A stretch of 64,000 nt of DNA from Brachyspira hyodysenteriae ATCC 27164 (GCF_001676785.2 NZ_CP015910.2:434001-498000), one strand, 5' to 3'; counted from the stretch's first letter, positions 20,401-29,302 are shown. Notes: generated by a model from the sequence alone, not told the origin. Made by a program: numbers and translations.

Positions 20401-22940
20401 TGGAAGAGAGTATAAAAGAAAATATCTCTAATACAGTTTATGCTTCAGTAAATGAGAATAATATAAAATACGATGAATTAATCAATCAGTTAGAAAATAA
20501 AACAGAAGAAAATAAAAAAGATATAGACAGCTTAAATTCTAGATTAGAAGGAGTAAGAGAGGAACAGAGTAAATTCTTAGAAGAAGAAAAAGAAACTTTA
20601 AATAATCTCAAAGAAGAACTATCTAATAATGTTGATTCTAAAATCGATGAGAAAATAGAAAAGAACAATGCTAATTATAACAGCATAATGCTAGAGCAGA
20701 ATCTCAAGAATTTCAAAGAGCTTTCAGATTTAAGAAAAGGTCATAAAGATTTAGAAGATTCTATCTTATCAAATAATACAAAATATGAAGAAGTAATAAA
20801 TAATATCAATGGCATCAATGATAAATTAGAAAGTTATTCAGAAGATCATAAAAAAGATATAGACAGCTTAAATACTAGATTAGAAGAAGTAAGAGAGGAA
20901 CAGAATAAATTCTTAGAAGAAGAAAAAGAGAATTTAAATAATCTCAAAGAAGAGCTATCTAATAACATTGAAGAAAAAATTGATGATAAGATAGAAAAGA
21001 ACAATGCTAATTATAACAGCATAATGCTAGAGCAAAATCTTAAGAATTTTAAAGAGCTTTCAGATTTAAGAAAAGGTCATAAAGATTTAGAAGATTCTAT
21101 TTTATCAAATAATACAAAATATGAAGAAGTTCTAAATAATATTAATGGCATCAATGATAAATTAGAAGGTTATTCAGAAGATTATAAAAAAGATATAGAC
21201 AGTTTAAATACTAGATTAGAAGAAGTAAGAGAGGAACAAAGTAAATTCTTAGAAGAAGAAAAAGAGAATTTAACTAATCTTAAAGAAGAGCTTTCTAATA
21301 ACATTGAAGAAAAGATTGATGAGAAGATAGAAAAGAACAATGCTAATTACAACAGCATAATGCTAGAGCAGAATCTTAAGAATTTCAAAGAGCTTTCAGA
21401 TTTAAGAAAAGGTCATAAAGATTTAGAAGATTCTATCTTATCAAACAATACAAAATATGAAGAATTAATCAATCAATTAGAAAATAAAGCAGAAGAAAAT
21501 AAAAAAGATATAGACAGCTTAAATAACAAATTTGAAGATGCAAGAGTAGAGCAGAATAAATTCCTAGAAGAAGAGAAAGAAAATTTCAATAATCTTAGAG
21601 AAGAATTATCTAATATTGTAGATGAGAAAATAGAGAGAAGTAATGCTAGTTATGGCAGTTTAATGGTAGAGCAGAACTTAAAGAATTTTCAAGAGATTTC
21701 AGATGTTAAAAAGAGTTGTGAGGATTTAGGAAATTCTATAAATGAAAATAATGCCAAGTATGATGAGTTAATAAAAAATATAGATGATAAATTATCTTCT
21801 TATTTAGAAGAAAATAAAAAAGAAATAGACAGCTTAAACACTAGATTAGAAGAAATTAAAGATGAACAAAGTAAATTCTTGGAAGAAGAAAAAGAGAATT
21901 TAAATAATCTCAAAGAAGAACTATCTAATAACATTGAAGAAAAGATCGATGAAAAGATAGAAAAGAATAATGCTAATTACAATAGCATAATGCTAGAACA
22001 GAATCTCAAGAATTTCAAAGAGCTGTCAGGTTTGAAAAAAGTTCAGAAAGATTTAGAGGATTCTATTTTAAGCAATAATGCAAAATATGATGATTTAATA
22101 AGTCAGTTAGAAAGTAAAATAGAAAACTTTAATAATCTTAAAGAAGAGTTATTGCAAAATGATAACAATAATAATATCTTTGATTCAAAAATCGATGAGA
22201 AAATAGAAAAGAATAATGCTAATTACAACAGTATAATGTTAGAGCAGAATCTTAAAAATTTCAAAGAGTTGTCAGATTTAAGAAAAGGACATAAAGATTT
22301 AGAAAATTCTATTAATGAAAATATTTTGAAATATGATGAATTGATAAGTAAATTAGAAAGCAGAATAGAAAATTTCAATAATCAAGATGAGTCATTACCT
22401 CATAATAATAATGATATTGATTCAAAAATCGATGAGAAAATAGAAAAGAACAATGCTAATTACAACAGCATAATGTTAGAGCAGAACCTTAAAAATTTCA
22501 AAGAATTATCAGATTTAAGAAAGCATTATAAAGATTTGGAAGATGAAGTTAATAAACTTGCAAATAAAGATTATCAATATAATCCTAATAATTCTGATTT
22601 TGAAGAATTTGCTAATTTAATAAATAAAAGATTAGATAATCAGGAATCAAAAACTGATGAGTTTATAAAGGCTGTAAATAATATTTTGAATAAAAATAAT
22701 ATAAGGTACGAACAGTTATTTGATGCAGTAAATAGAAGACCTGAAATTAATAGTGTTACTAATAATTCTGAGCATGTTAGATATGTGAAAAATAAAGAGG
22801 AGATATGCAGAGATACTAATGATAGTAGAGTAGCTAAGGATATTAAGAGGTTAGATAAAAAAATAAGCGATGTTACTATATTATCTATTTCTATTTTTGC
22901 AATTATAGTTGTGATATTTTTAGCATATCAATTGCTGTAA
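17451..22940 (+). CDS. Giant tail-anchored repeat coiled-coil protein
   Basis: I do not recognise a family. The 1829-residue product is almost all charged coiled coil (Glu, Lys, Asn, Leu, Ser) with no signal peptide. Its core is a tandem repeat: the segment EKNNANYNSIMLEQNLKNFK occurs 13 times exactly, and two further copies are degenerate (near codons 480 and 1400). Units are mostly 117 or 112 residues and join by NTKLEEVREEQNKFLEEE-type helices. The last 25 residues (TILSISIFAIIVVIFLAYQLL region) form one transmembrane helix, so the protein is probably C-tail anchored with the rod in the cytoplasm. AAGGAA precedes ATG 17451. A structural or membrane-tethering role is a guess. RNase HII follows 23 bp later. 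Confidence 0.8.
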   Translation: MAANDDMTKKDLIENDEQSLDNKIVNISERLDKLEKDIENIFSDDKITDEEKENIVKEILQNEEFLKSAAETINKDNSKYDELINELKEQLSNSFDDKIDDKIEKNNANYNSIMLEQNLKNFKEISSLRKNQKDLENSVNDNNAKYDDIVNNVNSINEKLDTYSEEYKKEIDILNTKLEESKEEQTKFLEEEKENLTSLKEELSNNIEEKIDEKIEKNNANYNSIMLEQNLKNFKEISSLRKSQKDLEDGIKENISNIVNASISENNLKYDEVINNINNKLDSNSEEYKKEIDILNTKLEESKEENIKFLEEEKENLTKLKEELSNNIEEKIDEKIEKNNANYNSIMLEQNLKNFKEISNLRKSQKDLEDGIKENISNIVNASISENNLKYDEAINNINNKLNTYSEEYKKEIYDLNARLEESKEDNVKFFEEEKSNLKKNYEDILIDIKDINEQMERYKSIYDEKLSTAENQFSTLMLDQNLKNYNEIDALKKDHSDLKDIVERIDNTVSINSLKYDDLINDINNKLSDNSLKYRRELEKFNTILEESKEENKKDIDSLNTKLEEVREEQNKFLEEERESLTNLKEELSNNVDSKIDEKIEKNNANYNSIMLEQNLKNFKEISDLRKSQKDLEDSIKESISNTVYASVNENNTKYDELINQLESKTEENKKDIDSLNTKLEEVREEQNKFLEEERESLNNLKEELSNNVDSKIDEKIEKNNANYNSIMLEQNLKNFKELSDLRKCHKDLEESIKENISNTVYASVNENNIKYDELINQLENKTEENKKDIDSLNSRLEGVREEQNKFLEEEKETLNNLKEELSNNVDSKIDEKIEKNNANYNSIMLEQNLKNFKEISDLRKSQKDLEESIKENISNTVYASVNENNIKYDELINQLENKTEENKKDIDSLNSRLEGVREEQNKFLEEEKETLNNLKEELSNNIEEKIDEKIEKNNANYNSIMLEQNLKNFKELSDLRKGQKDLEESIKENISNTVYASVNENNIKYDELINQLENKTEENKKDIDSLNSRLEGVREEQSKFLEEEKETLNNLKEELSNNVDSKIDEKIEKNNANYNSIMLEQNLKNFKELSDLRKGHKDLEDSILSNNTKYEEVINNINGINDKLESYSEDHKKDIDSLNTRLEEVREEQNKFLEEEKENLNNLKEELSNNIEEKIDDKIEKNNANYNSIMLEQNLKNFKELSDLRKGHKDLEDSILSNNTKYEEVLNNINGINDKLEGYSEDYKKDIDSLNTRLEEVREEQSKFLEEEKENLTNLKEELSNNIEEKIDEKIEKNNANYNSIMLEQNLKNFKELSDLRKGHKDLEDSILSNNTKYEELINQLENKAEENKKDIDSLNNKFEDARVEQNKFLEEEKENFNNLREELSNIVDEKIERSNASYGSLMVEQNLKNFQEISDVKKSCEDLGNSINENNAKYDELIKNIDDKLSSYLEENKKEIDSLNTRLEEIKDEQSKFLEEEKENLNNLKEELSNNIEEKIDEKIEKNNANYNSIMLEQNLKNFKELSGLKKVQKDLEDSILSNNAKYDDLISQLESKIENFNNLKEELLQNDNNNNIFDSKIDEKIEKNNANYNSIMLEQNLKNFKELSDLRKGHKDLENSINENILKYDELISKLESRIENFNNQDESLPHNNNDIDSKIDEKIEKNNANYNSIMLEQNLKNFKELSDLRKHYKDLEDEVNKLANKDYQYNPNNSDFEEFANLINKRLDNQESKTDEFIKAVNNILNKNNIRYEQLFDAVNRRPEINSVTNNSEHVRYVKNKEEICRDTNDSRVAKDIKRLDKKISDVTILSISIFAIIVVIFLAYQLL
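17745..22510 (+). repeat. Tandem coding repeats, about 351/336 bp period
   Basis: Near-identical units encode the core motif at about 17.77, 18.11, 18.47, 19.26, 19.61, 19.96, 20.31, 20.67, 21.00, 21.34, 21.97, 22.22 and 22.45 kb, with degenerate copies at 18.87 and 21.64 kb. Four consecutive units between about 19.26 and 20.67 kb are spaced exactly 351 bp and are nearly identical at the DNA level, a substrate for unit gain and loss by recombination. Confidence 0.9.
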
Positions 22941-22963
22941 TTTTTTATGAAGATGAATTATAT

Positions 22964-23644
22964 ATGGATATGTTTTTAGATAATAAAGCAGATAAATTTG
23001 TTTATGAAAAAGAATATTTATCATTGGGATATAAATATATATGCGGCATTGATGAAGTAGGCAGAGGATGTTTATTCGGACCTGTTACAGTTGCTGCTGT
23101 TATAATGCCATTAGAACTTTATAATGAAAATGAATTAAAAAAAGAAAATATAGTTGAAGAGATTGATGATTCAAAAAAAATATCTGCTAAAAAAAGAGAA
23201 GAGCTTTATGATAAAATTATAGATAAAGCTTTATGCTATAGTATTTATTCTGTTGATTCAAAAACTATAGATGAAATAAATATTTATAATGCTGTAAAAC
23301 TTGCTATGGTTAATGCTGTTAATAATTTGAATATTAAACCGGATATATTATTAATAGATGCTGTAAAGTTAGATATTAATATAAAGCAATGCTCCATAAC
23401 TAAAGGCGATGCCAAATCATATAGTATAGGCTGTGCAAGTATAGTTGCTAAAGTATATAGAGATAGAATGATGAATGAACTTCCGGATTTTTATCAAAAA
23501 TATAAAGTTTCAAAAAATAAAGGATATGGAACTAAAGAGCATATGAAAACTATAGAAATGTATGGACCAAGCGATATGCATAGATATTCTTTTGAGCCTA
23601 TAAAATCAAATTATAAAAAAACAGAAGATGATTTATTATTATAA
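22964..23644 (+). CDS. rnhB: Ribonuclease HII
   Basis: RNase HII cuts the RNA strand of RNA-DNA hybrids and starts removal of misincorporated ribonucleotides. Motifs: GIDEVGRGCLFGPVTVAAV with the first Asp-Glu pair, DDSKKISAKKREELYDKI, LLIDAVKL (third acidic residue) and KGDAKSYSIGCASIVAKVYRDR with the last Asp. Length 226 is normal. It begins 23 bp after the coiled-coil gene; ATG 22964 and ATG 22970 are both possible and the ribosome site is weak (GAAGATGAA). Confidence 0.95.
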   Translation: MDMFLDNKADKFVYEKEYLSLGYKYICGIDEVGRGCLFGPVTVAAVIMPLELYNENELKKENIVEEIDDSKKISAKKREELYDKIIDKALCYSIYSVDSKTIDEINIYNAVKLAMVNAVNNLNIKPDILLIDAVKLDINIKQCSITKGDAKSYSIGCASIVAKVYRDRMMNELPDFYQKYKVSKNKGYGTKEHMKTIEMYGPSDMHRYSFEPIKSNYKKTEDDLLL

Positions 23645-23683
23645 AATACTTGTTTTTGATCAATTTTATGATAATATATTCAT

Positions 23684-24478
23684 ATGATTAATAGTAATAT
23701 AAAATTAATAGCAACAGATTTAGACGGTACATTTTTTAATAGCAGCAGTGCTATAAGCGATTATAATAAAGATGTTTTTCAATTTCTTATGAAAAACGGC
23801 ATAGAAATAATACTTGCTACAGGAAGATCTTTAAGCGGTATGAAAAATTATAAAGATATCATAGCTAATAATAATGATTCTATAATATTCAATGGCGCTG
23901 CTATAATAGATAATGACGGAAATTTTATATATGATAAAGTTATAGATTCTGAAATATCAAAATCTATTATAGATATTTACGATAAATATGATGTCTATTT
24001 GCATCTTTATAGAAGAAATATGCATATAGCTTCAGAGCCTGATTTTTATTTAAAAAAATACATAGAAAAAGAAAAGGTTAATAATATAGCTATTGGTTTG
24101 GAAAACATTGAGAATTTTGAGTTCAATAAAATGGTATTTATAGGCGATAGAGAAGAACTTGAAAGACTTCAGAATGATATAAGAAGTAATTTTAATGTTC
24201 ATACTTGTTTTTCCCATACAAATTTTTTGGAAGTATTGTCATCTGGTATTAATAAGGGCAGTGCTTTAAAATGGATATGCTCTCAAAAAGGTATAAAGAG
24301 AGATGAAGTTATAGCTTTCGGAGATAATTATAATGATATTGAAATGATAGAATATGCCGGTGTGGGAGTTGCTATGGAAAATGCGGAAGAAGAATTAAAA
24401 AGAAGGGCTGATTGTATATGTTTGACTAATGATGAGGATGGAGTTGGTAAATTTTTAAAAAGCTATATTGGATTTTAG
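23684..24478 (+). CDS. Cof-type HAD hydrolase
   Basis: A 264-residue HAD-superfamily phosphatase of the Cof/YbiV type with a C2 cap. Motif I is LIATDLDGTFFNS (nucleophile Asp), motif II ILATGRS, motif III lies at the Lys of INKGSALKWIC, and motif IV is VIAFGDNYNDIEMIEYAGVGVAMENA. Such enzymes dephosphorylate sugar phosphates, FMN or other phosphometabolites; the substrate is not predictable. No Shine-Dalgarno sequence is visible before ATG 23684, and a possible promoter (TTGTTT, 16 bp, TAATAT at 23672-23677) would place the transcript start almost at the ATG, so it may be leaderless. Confidence 0.93.
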   Translation: MINSNIKLIATDLDGTFFNSSSAISDYNKDVFQFLMKNGIEIILATGRSLSGMKNYKDIIANNNDSIIFNGAAIIDNDGNFIYDKVIDSEISKSIIDIYDKYDVYLHLYRRNMHIASEPDFYLKKYIEKEKVNNIAIGLENIENFEFNKMVFIGDREELERLQNDIRSNFNVHTCFSHTNFLEVLSSGINKGSALKWICSQKGIKRDEVIAFGDNYNDIEMIEYAGVGVAMENAEEELKRRADCICLTNDEDGVGKFLKSYIGF

Positions 24479-24517
24479 AGTTAAGTGAATTTTATAATAT
24501 ATTTTTATTCTTGACTA

Positions 24518-24546
24518 TTGACATTTTTTATATTTAATGTTATATT
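24518..24546 (+). promoter_or_regulatory. tRNA-Gly promoter
   Basis: TTGACA (24518-24523), 17 bp, TATATT (24541-24546), 15 bp before the tRNA 5' end. Confidence 0.8.
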
Positions 24547-24561
24547 TCTTTTAATGTCTAT

Positions 24562-24634
24562 GCGGGAATAACTCAGTTGGTAGAGTTTCTGCTTGCCATG
24601 CAGACTGTCGCGGGTTCGAGTCCCGTTTCCCGCT
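24562..24634 (+). tRNA. tRNA-Gly (GCC)
   Basis: A full 73-nt cloverleaf: acceptor GCGGGAA/TTCCCGC with discriminator T, D arm ACTC...GAGT, anticodon stem TCTGC/GCAGA with loop TTGCCAT (anticodon GCC), variable CTGTC, T arm GCGGG-TTCGAGT-CCCGT. The 3' CCA is not encoded. Confidence 0.97.
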
Positions 24635-24642
24635 CATTAATA

Positions 24643-24685
24643 AACCCCAATAGATGTATTTTTTTCTATTGGGGTTATTTTTTTT
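24643..24685 (+). terminator. Terminator after tRNA-Gly
   Basis: AACCCCAATAGA (24643-24654) pairs with TCTATTGGGGTT (24665-24676), followed by ATTTTTTTT. It separates the tRNA from tig. Confidence 0.9.
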
Positions 24686-24712
24686 ATTTTTATTTAAAAA
24701 GGTATTGCTAAA

Positions 24713-26023
24713 ATGGATATTAAAGATTTAAATTTTGAAACTTCAACAGATGAAAAAGATTTAGTTACATTAAAAATCACTATTTCCAAAGATGCTTATG
24801 ATAAAGAATTAGAAAAGCAAATAGAGTATTATAAGCCTAGAGTTAATGTTAAAGGTTTTAGAGTAGGTCATGCTCCTAATAATATTATACTTTCAAGATA
24901 CAGAGAGGCTTTAGAGGGTGCTACTAATGAAGTTTTGATAGAAGATGCTTGGAATACTTATCATGATGAAAAAAATGTTAAGGCTTTAGGTACTCCTAAA
25001 CTTCTTAATTTAGATAAGAAAGATGACGGACTTCATCTTGATTATGAATATTATCCTATACCTGAATTTGACTTGCCTGATTTGGCTTCTATAAATGTTG
25101 AAAAAAATAAATATATAATTGATGATAATGTTGTAGAGGAAGCTTATAAACTTTCTCTTCAAAGATTTTCTCATTTTGAAGAAAGCGATTTGAAATCTGA
25201 ACTTGGAGACAGAGTTTTTGTTAAAATAGAATTCGATGATGATGAAAATAAAAAATATGATAAAGAACTTACAGTAGTTGCAAGCGATGATGAAAATGAA
25301 AGTATTTTTGCTAAAAATGCTGTAGGCGTAAAAAAAGATGATAAAAAACTTCTTAAAACTTTTGTTGATGGAAGAGAAGCTACTCTAATAATGAATATAG
25401 TAAAAGTAGAAAAACCAGATATGAAAGATGATTCTAAAGAAGAAGACAGACAAAAAGTAAAAGAATCATTAAAAGAACATTTAGCAAAAAGAGCAGAAGA
25501 CAGAGCTAACAGCGAACTTATTAATGATACATTATTCAATAAATTAATAGAATTAGTTAATATTACTCTTCCTAAAGGTTATTTTGAAGAACAACTTGAA
25601 ATATCTTTAAATGAATTTGACAGATCTATGTCCAGCAGAGGAATGAGTAAAACTGATTTCTTAATTTCTGTTGCTAAAACAGATGATGATATCAAAAAAG
25701 AATATGAAGAAAATGTAAGAAAACAAATAACTTTTGATATGATTATGGCTAAGCTTTCAGAAACTTATAAAGATTCTATAACAGTGAATGAGGAAAAAGC
25801 CAAAGAATATGCTAATAGAATGTATCAATATCAAAGCTATATGGGACTTTCTAAACTTCCAAAAGAAGAACAGCAGAATATAGTTAATTATATAATGCGT
25901 GATGCTCATACTAGAGCAACTTCTGAAGCTATAATGGATTATGTTAAAGAGCATGTAAATGTTTCAGAAAAAGATGCAGGTGAATTTAAACCTGAAGAAA
26001 GCGATATATGGGGCGGATATTAA
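24713..26023 (+). CDS. tig: Trigger factor, with reduced PPIase domain
   Basis: Ribosome-bound chaperone for nascent chains. The N-terminal ribosome-binding domain is clear, with the signature VKGFRVGHAPNNIILSRY standing for GFRxGxxP. The C-terminal helical arms follow from about residue 240 (KESLKEHLAKRAEDRANSELINDTLFNKLIELVNITLPKGYFEEQL). The FKBP-type middle domain (about 150-235) is short and degenerate: the region VVASDDENESIFAKNAVGVKKDDKKLLKTFVDGREATL lacks the usual aromatic pocket pattern, so isomerase activity is doubtful. It is the first gene of the tig-clpP-clpX cluster common in bacteria, which supports the call. Confidence 0.93.
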   Translation: MDIKDLNFETSTDEKDLVTLKITISKDAYDKELEKQIEYYKPRVNVKGFRVGHAPNNIILSRYREALEGATNEVLIEDAWNTYHDEKNVKALGTPKLLNLDKKDDGLHLDYEYYPIPEFDLPDLASINVEKNKYIIDDNVVEEAYKLSLQRFSHFEESDLKSELGDRVFVKIEFDDDENKKYDKELTVVASDDENESIFAKNAVGVKKDDKKLLKTFVDGREATLIMNIVKVEKPDMKDDSKEEDRQKVKESLKEHLAKRAEDRANSELINDTLFNKLIELVNITLPKGYFEEQLEISLNEFDRSMSSRGMSKTDFLISVAKTDDDIKKEYEENVRKQITFDMIMAKLSETYKDSITVNEEKAKEYANRMYQYQSYMGLSKLPKEEQQNIVNYIMRDAHTRATSEAIMDYVKEHVNVSEKDAGEFKPEESDIWGGY

Positions 26024-26069
26024 TAATAATTAATCGCGGTTAATAGGTAATTAGAGAGGTAATGTATAA

Positions 26070-26666
26070 ATGGAGAAGAATTATATGACTATACCTTATG
26101 TAATAGAACAAACAAGCAGAGGAGAACGTTCCTACGATATATATTCCAGACTTTTAAAAGATAGAATTATATTTTTGGGCGGTGAGATTAATGATGATGT
26201 TGCTAATGTAGTTATAGCACAGCTTTTATTTTTGGAATCAGCTGATCCTGAAAAAGATATATCTTTATACATAAATAGTCCTGGAGGAGTTGTTACAGCT
26301 GCTTTAGGTATGTATGATACTATGCAGTATGTTAAGCCTGATGTTGCTACTTTATGTGTTGGACAGGCTGCTTCAGCAGGCGCTTTACTTCTTGCAGGAG
26401 GAGCTAAAGGTAAAAGATTTGCAACTGCTAATTCAAGAATAATGATTCACCAACCTTCAGGCGGTTCTAGAGGTATGGTTACTGATATGGAAATACAATT
26501 AAAAGAAACTATTCGTTTGAAAAGCATACTTAATAACATTATGGCTAATCATACAGGTCAGGATATTAAAAAACTTGAAGCTGATATGGACAGAGATTAT
26601 TTTATGAGTGCTGAAGAAGCTAAAGATTACGGCATCATAGATAAAGTTTTCTCAAGCAGAGAATAA
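26070..26666 (+). CDS. clpP: ATP-dependent Clp protease proteolytic subunit
   Basis: Serine protease that forms the barrel of ClpXP/ClpAP. 198 residues. Catalytic triad by motif: Ser102 in [11 protein letters not shown], His127 in [10 protein letters not shown], and Asp176 in [19 protein letters not shown]. The start [29 protein letters not shown] is the standard family opening, and AGAGAGG lies upstream. It is 46 bp after tig and followed by a hairpin and clpX. Confidence 0.98.
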   Translation: MEKNYMTIPYVIEQTSRGERSYDIYSRLLKDRIIFLGGEINDDVANVVIAQLLFLESADPEKDISLYINSPGGVVTAALGMYDTMQYVKPDVATLCVGQAASAGALLLAGGAKGKRFATANSRIMIHQPSGGSRGMVTDMEIQLKETIRLKSILNNIMANHTGQDIKKLEADMDRDYFMSAEEAKDYGIIDKVFSSRE

Positions 26667-26688
26667 TTTTTTTAATCTTAAAATATAT

Positions 26689-26726
26689 AAAAGCTAATAA
26701 TCTTTTTATTAAGTTTATTAGCTTTT
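26689..26726 (+). terminator. Terminator-like hairpin between clpP and clpX
   Basis: AAAAGCTAATAA (26689-26700) pairs perfectly with TTATTAGCTTTT (26715-26726), followed by a T-rich run. It may separate or attenuate clpX. Confidence 0.7.
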
Positions 26727-26847
26727 ATTTTTAATTTTTTTATTGTAATTTTTTATTGCAATAGTTTTATTATAATATAGAATATGCTAATTAAATTTAA
26801 ATTATTGTTATTTTTATAAAAAATAATACAGTTGATATTGGAGAGAT

Positions 26848-28080
26848 ATGTCTAAAAAGAATAATGATAAGAAAGAAGTTTGTTCTCTTTGCGGAAGAGA
26901 ATTAAAAGAATTAAGCCGATATATTGAAGGCAATGAAGGATATTTGTGTTCGGATTGTTCTTCCATAGCAAATGACTATTTTAATATGAATATGCAGAAG
27001 AAAAAATCTAAAGAAAAAGATTATGATATAAAGATATTGCCTCCAAAACAAATAAAATCTTTACTTGATGAATATGTTGTAGGTCAGGATTATGCCAAAA
27101 AGGTATTATCTGTATCTGTTTATAATCATTATAAAAGAATCACTCAGAATGCTGAAGATAAAAATGATGTTGAAATAGAGAAGTCTAATGTACTTTTAAT
27201 AGGACCTACAGGAAGCGGTAAAACATTATTGGCAAGAACTTTGGCTAAGGCTTTAAATGTACCTTTTGCTATTGCTGATGCTACTACTGTAACAGAGGCT
27301 GGTTATGTAGGCGATGATGTTGAGAATATACTTTTAAGACTTATACAGAATGCTGATGGAGATATAAAATTAGCTGAAAAAGGCATAATATATATTGATG
27401 AGATAGATAAAATTTCACGTAAAAGCGAATCTCGTTCTATAACAAGAGATGTATCAGGTGAAGGAGTTCAGCAGGCTTTATTAAAAATTGTTGAAGGTAC
27501 TGTTGCTACTGTTCCTCCTCATGGCGGAAGAAAGCATCCTCATCAAGATAATCTTCATATAGACACTTCTAATATACTTTTTATATGCGGAGGTGCTTTC
27601 ATTGATATAGAAAAATCTATTGCTGAAAGAACTTCTAAGAAAGGTTTAGGATTTGCTGCTGAAGTTAATTCTATGGATAATCTAAATTATGATGAGATAA
27701 TGAAAAATATTGCTACTGAGGATTTAGTTAAATACGGGCTTATACCTGAACTTATAGGAAGGCTTCCTGTTATAGCTACTTTAGAAGAGCTTAAAGAAGA
27801 AGAGCTTTTGAAAATATTAAAAGAGCCTAAGAATGCTTTGACTAAGCAGTATCAGAAATTATTCTCTTATGATAATATAGAATTAAAAATAGATGATGAT
27901 GCATTAAAATCAATAGTTAAAAAGACTATGGAAGAGCATACTGGAGCTAGAGGACTTAGAGCTTTATTTGAGAGAGTTATGCTTGATGCTATGTATGATA
28001 TGCCTAATGAAAGTAAAGAAAAACAAGTGTTTGAGCTTGATAAAAAATATGTTAATGAAAAATTAGGTATTGATGATTAA
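26848..28080 (+). CDS. clpX: ATP-dependent Clp protease ATP-binding subunit ClpX
   Basis: AAA+ unfoldase that feeds substrates to ClpP. The N-terminal zinc domain has C12-x2-C15 and C34-x2-C37. Walker A is GPTGSGKT (119-126), Walker B is [10 protein letters not shown], the pore loop follows GYVGDDVE, and [20 protein letters not shown] is the usual small-domain sensor-2 region. Length 410 is normal. GGAGAG directly precedes the ATG. Confidence 0.98.
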   Translation: MSKKNNDKKEVCSLCGRELKELSRYIEGNEGYLCSDCSSIANDYFNMNMQKKKSKEKDYDIKILPPKQIKSLLDEYVVGQDYAKKVLSVSVYNHYKRITQNAEDKNDVEIEKSNVLLIGPTGSGKTLLARTLAKALNVPFAIADATTVTEAGYVGDDVENILLRLIQNADGDIKLAEKGIIYIDEIDKISRKSESRSITRDVSGEGVQQALLKIVEGTVATVPPHGGRKHPHQDNLHIDTSNILFICGGAFIDIEKSIAERTSKKGLGFAAEVNSMDNLNYDEIMKNIATEDLVKYGLIPELIGRLPVIATLEELKEEELLKILKEPKNALTKQYQKLFSYDNIELKIDDDALKSIVKKTMEEHTGARGLRALFERVMLDAMYDMPNESKEKQVFELDKKYVNEKLGIDD

Positions 28081-28162
28081 TTTTATCAATATTGAAATTT
28101 TATCTTTAATAAAATATAATTCACAAACTAAAAATTAATAAATTTTATTATAGGGGTTTTTA

Positions 28163-28726
28163 ATGTTACCAGTAAATGATTTAAGAAAAGGCGATGCTAT
28201 AATTTTAGACGGAGAAACTTATTTAGTAGTAGATGCACATTTTCACAGAGCACAGCAAAGAAAGGCAAATGTTAAGACAAAATTAAAAAATATGCTTAAA
28301 GGAAATATGATAGAAAAAACTTTTTCTTCTACTGAAAGCGTTGAAGAAGCAGATTTATCATATAAAAAAGCTCAGTACCTTTATGAAGAAGGCGACAGTT
28401 ATGTATTTATGATATTAGATAACTATGAGCAGGTTCATGTAAGTGCTGATATTTTGGGTGATAGTAAATATTATTTATTAGATAGCTGTGAAGTTGATTT
28501 ACAATATATCAATGATGAAGTTACAGCCGTTCGTTTCCCTATTCATGTAATATTAGAGGTTACTTATACAGAGCCAGGTTTTAAAGGCGATACTACAGGT
28601 TCTACATTAAAACCTGCAAAACTTGAAACAGGTATAGAAGTTAATGTACCTCTATTCATAAATATTGGTGATAAAATAAAAGTTGATACTAGAGATGACA
28701 GCTACGTTGAACGCGTAAATAAATAA
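28163..28726 (+). CDS. efp: Elongation factor P with altered tip loop
   Basis: EF-P binds the ribosome between P and E sites and relieves stalls at polyproline. The three-domain length (187) and motifs LRKGDAIILDGETYLVV, TKLKNMLKGNMIEKTF and the domain III EVTYTEPGFKGDTTGSTLKPAKLETG are clear. The KOW loop that normally reads PGKG with a modified Lys or Arg at the tip here reads HFHRAQQRKANVK. Gap-free alignment from both sides with E. coli EF-P (VKPGKGQAF) puts Gln32 at the position of Lys34. AGGGG precedes the ATG. The next gene overlaps its stop codon by one base. Confidence 0.94.
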   Translation: MLPVNDLRKGDAIILDGETYLVVDAHFHRAQQRKANVKTKLKNMLKGNMIEKTFSSTESVEEADLSYKKAQYLYEEGDSYVFMILDNYEQVHVSADILGDSKYYLLDSCEVDLQYINDEVTAVRFPIHVILEVTYTEPGFKGDTTGSTLKPAKLETGIEVNVPLFINIGDKIKVDTRDDSYVERVNK

Positions 28727-29289
28727 TGTTTTACTTACTATATATTATTTCAGCTTTATTATTATTAATAACTATATTTTTTATAAAAGTTAATTATTTG
28801 ATATATATTGCAATAGCTTTTTTTATACTTCATATAATATTTACAAAATCTATTTTTATGACTATAAAAAAGCTATTGTATTTAATACCTTATTTTTTAG
28901 CTATATTCATAATTCAGGCTTTAAACTCCAGAGGGGAGTATTATAATTTATTTGGATTTTATATTGATAAAGTAGGTGCCGATTTTACAATTATATATTT
29001 TATCAGAATAGCTTCTGTACTTTATTTCCTATCAATTTTCTTTATTATCATAAAAAAATTAAAAGTTCCAAATGGGCATATTTTTGATGAGATGATAAGA
29101 ATAAGTATTTTTATGAAAATAGTGAGAAAATCATTTTTTGCTGAGTTTGCTAAGATAAGAGATAAAAATAAGACTTTTAAAGAAAAACTCAATTTAATAA
29201 AAAATCTATTAGAAAATGTTTATAATGATTCTTTTAAACTTTATCCTTATGATATGCTAATCTCTCACTATAGAAATTTAAAAAAATAG
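28726..29289 (+). CDS. Membrane protein of unknown function, coupled to efp
   Basis: Not recognised with confidence. The 187-residue protein has about four hydrophobic helices in its first 120 residues (2-20, 22-40, 46-64, 88-110), then a basic, amphipathic C-terminal half (KVPNGHIFDEMIRISIFMKIVRKSFFAEFAKIRDKNKTFKEKL). This layout is loosely like EcfT/CbiQ-type transporter subunits, but no diagnostic Ala-Arg-Gly motif is seen, so that is only a suggestion. Its ATG shares one base with the efp stop codon (TAATG), so translation is probably coupled. Confidence 0.65.
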   Translation: MFYLLYIISALLLLITIFFIKVNYLIYIAIAFFILHIIFTKSIFMTIKKLLYLIPYFLAIFIIQALNSRGEYYNLFGFYIDKVGADFTIIYFIRIASVLYFLSIFFIIIKKLKVPNGHIFDEMIRISIFMKIVRKSFFAEFAKIRDKNKTFKEKLNLIKNLLENVYNDSFKLYPYDMLISHYRNLKK

Positions 29290-29302
29290 ATTTATTTTCA
29301 TT

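Noticed and set aside
17447-20668. Long open frames opposite the coiled-coil gene
   Set aside because: They are Ser/Phe-rich mirror images of the Glu/Lys-rich repeat coding strand, recur with the repeat, and lack ribosome sites.
19260-20670. CRISPR-like array
   Set aside because: The 351-bp period and in-frame coding show protein repeats, not short spacers.
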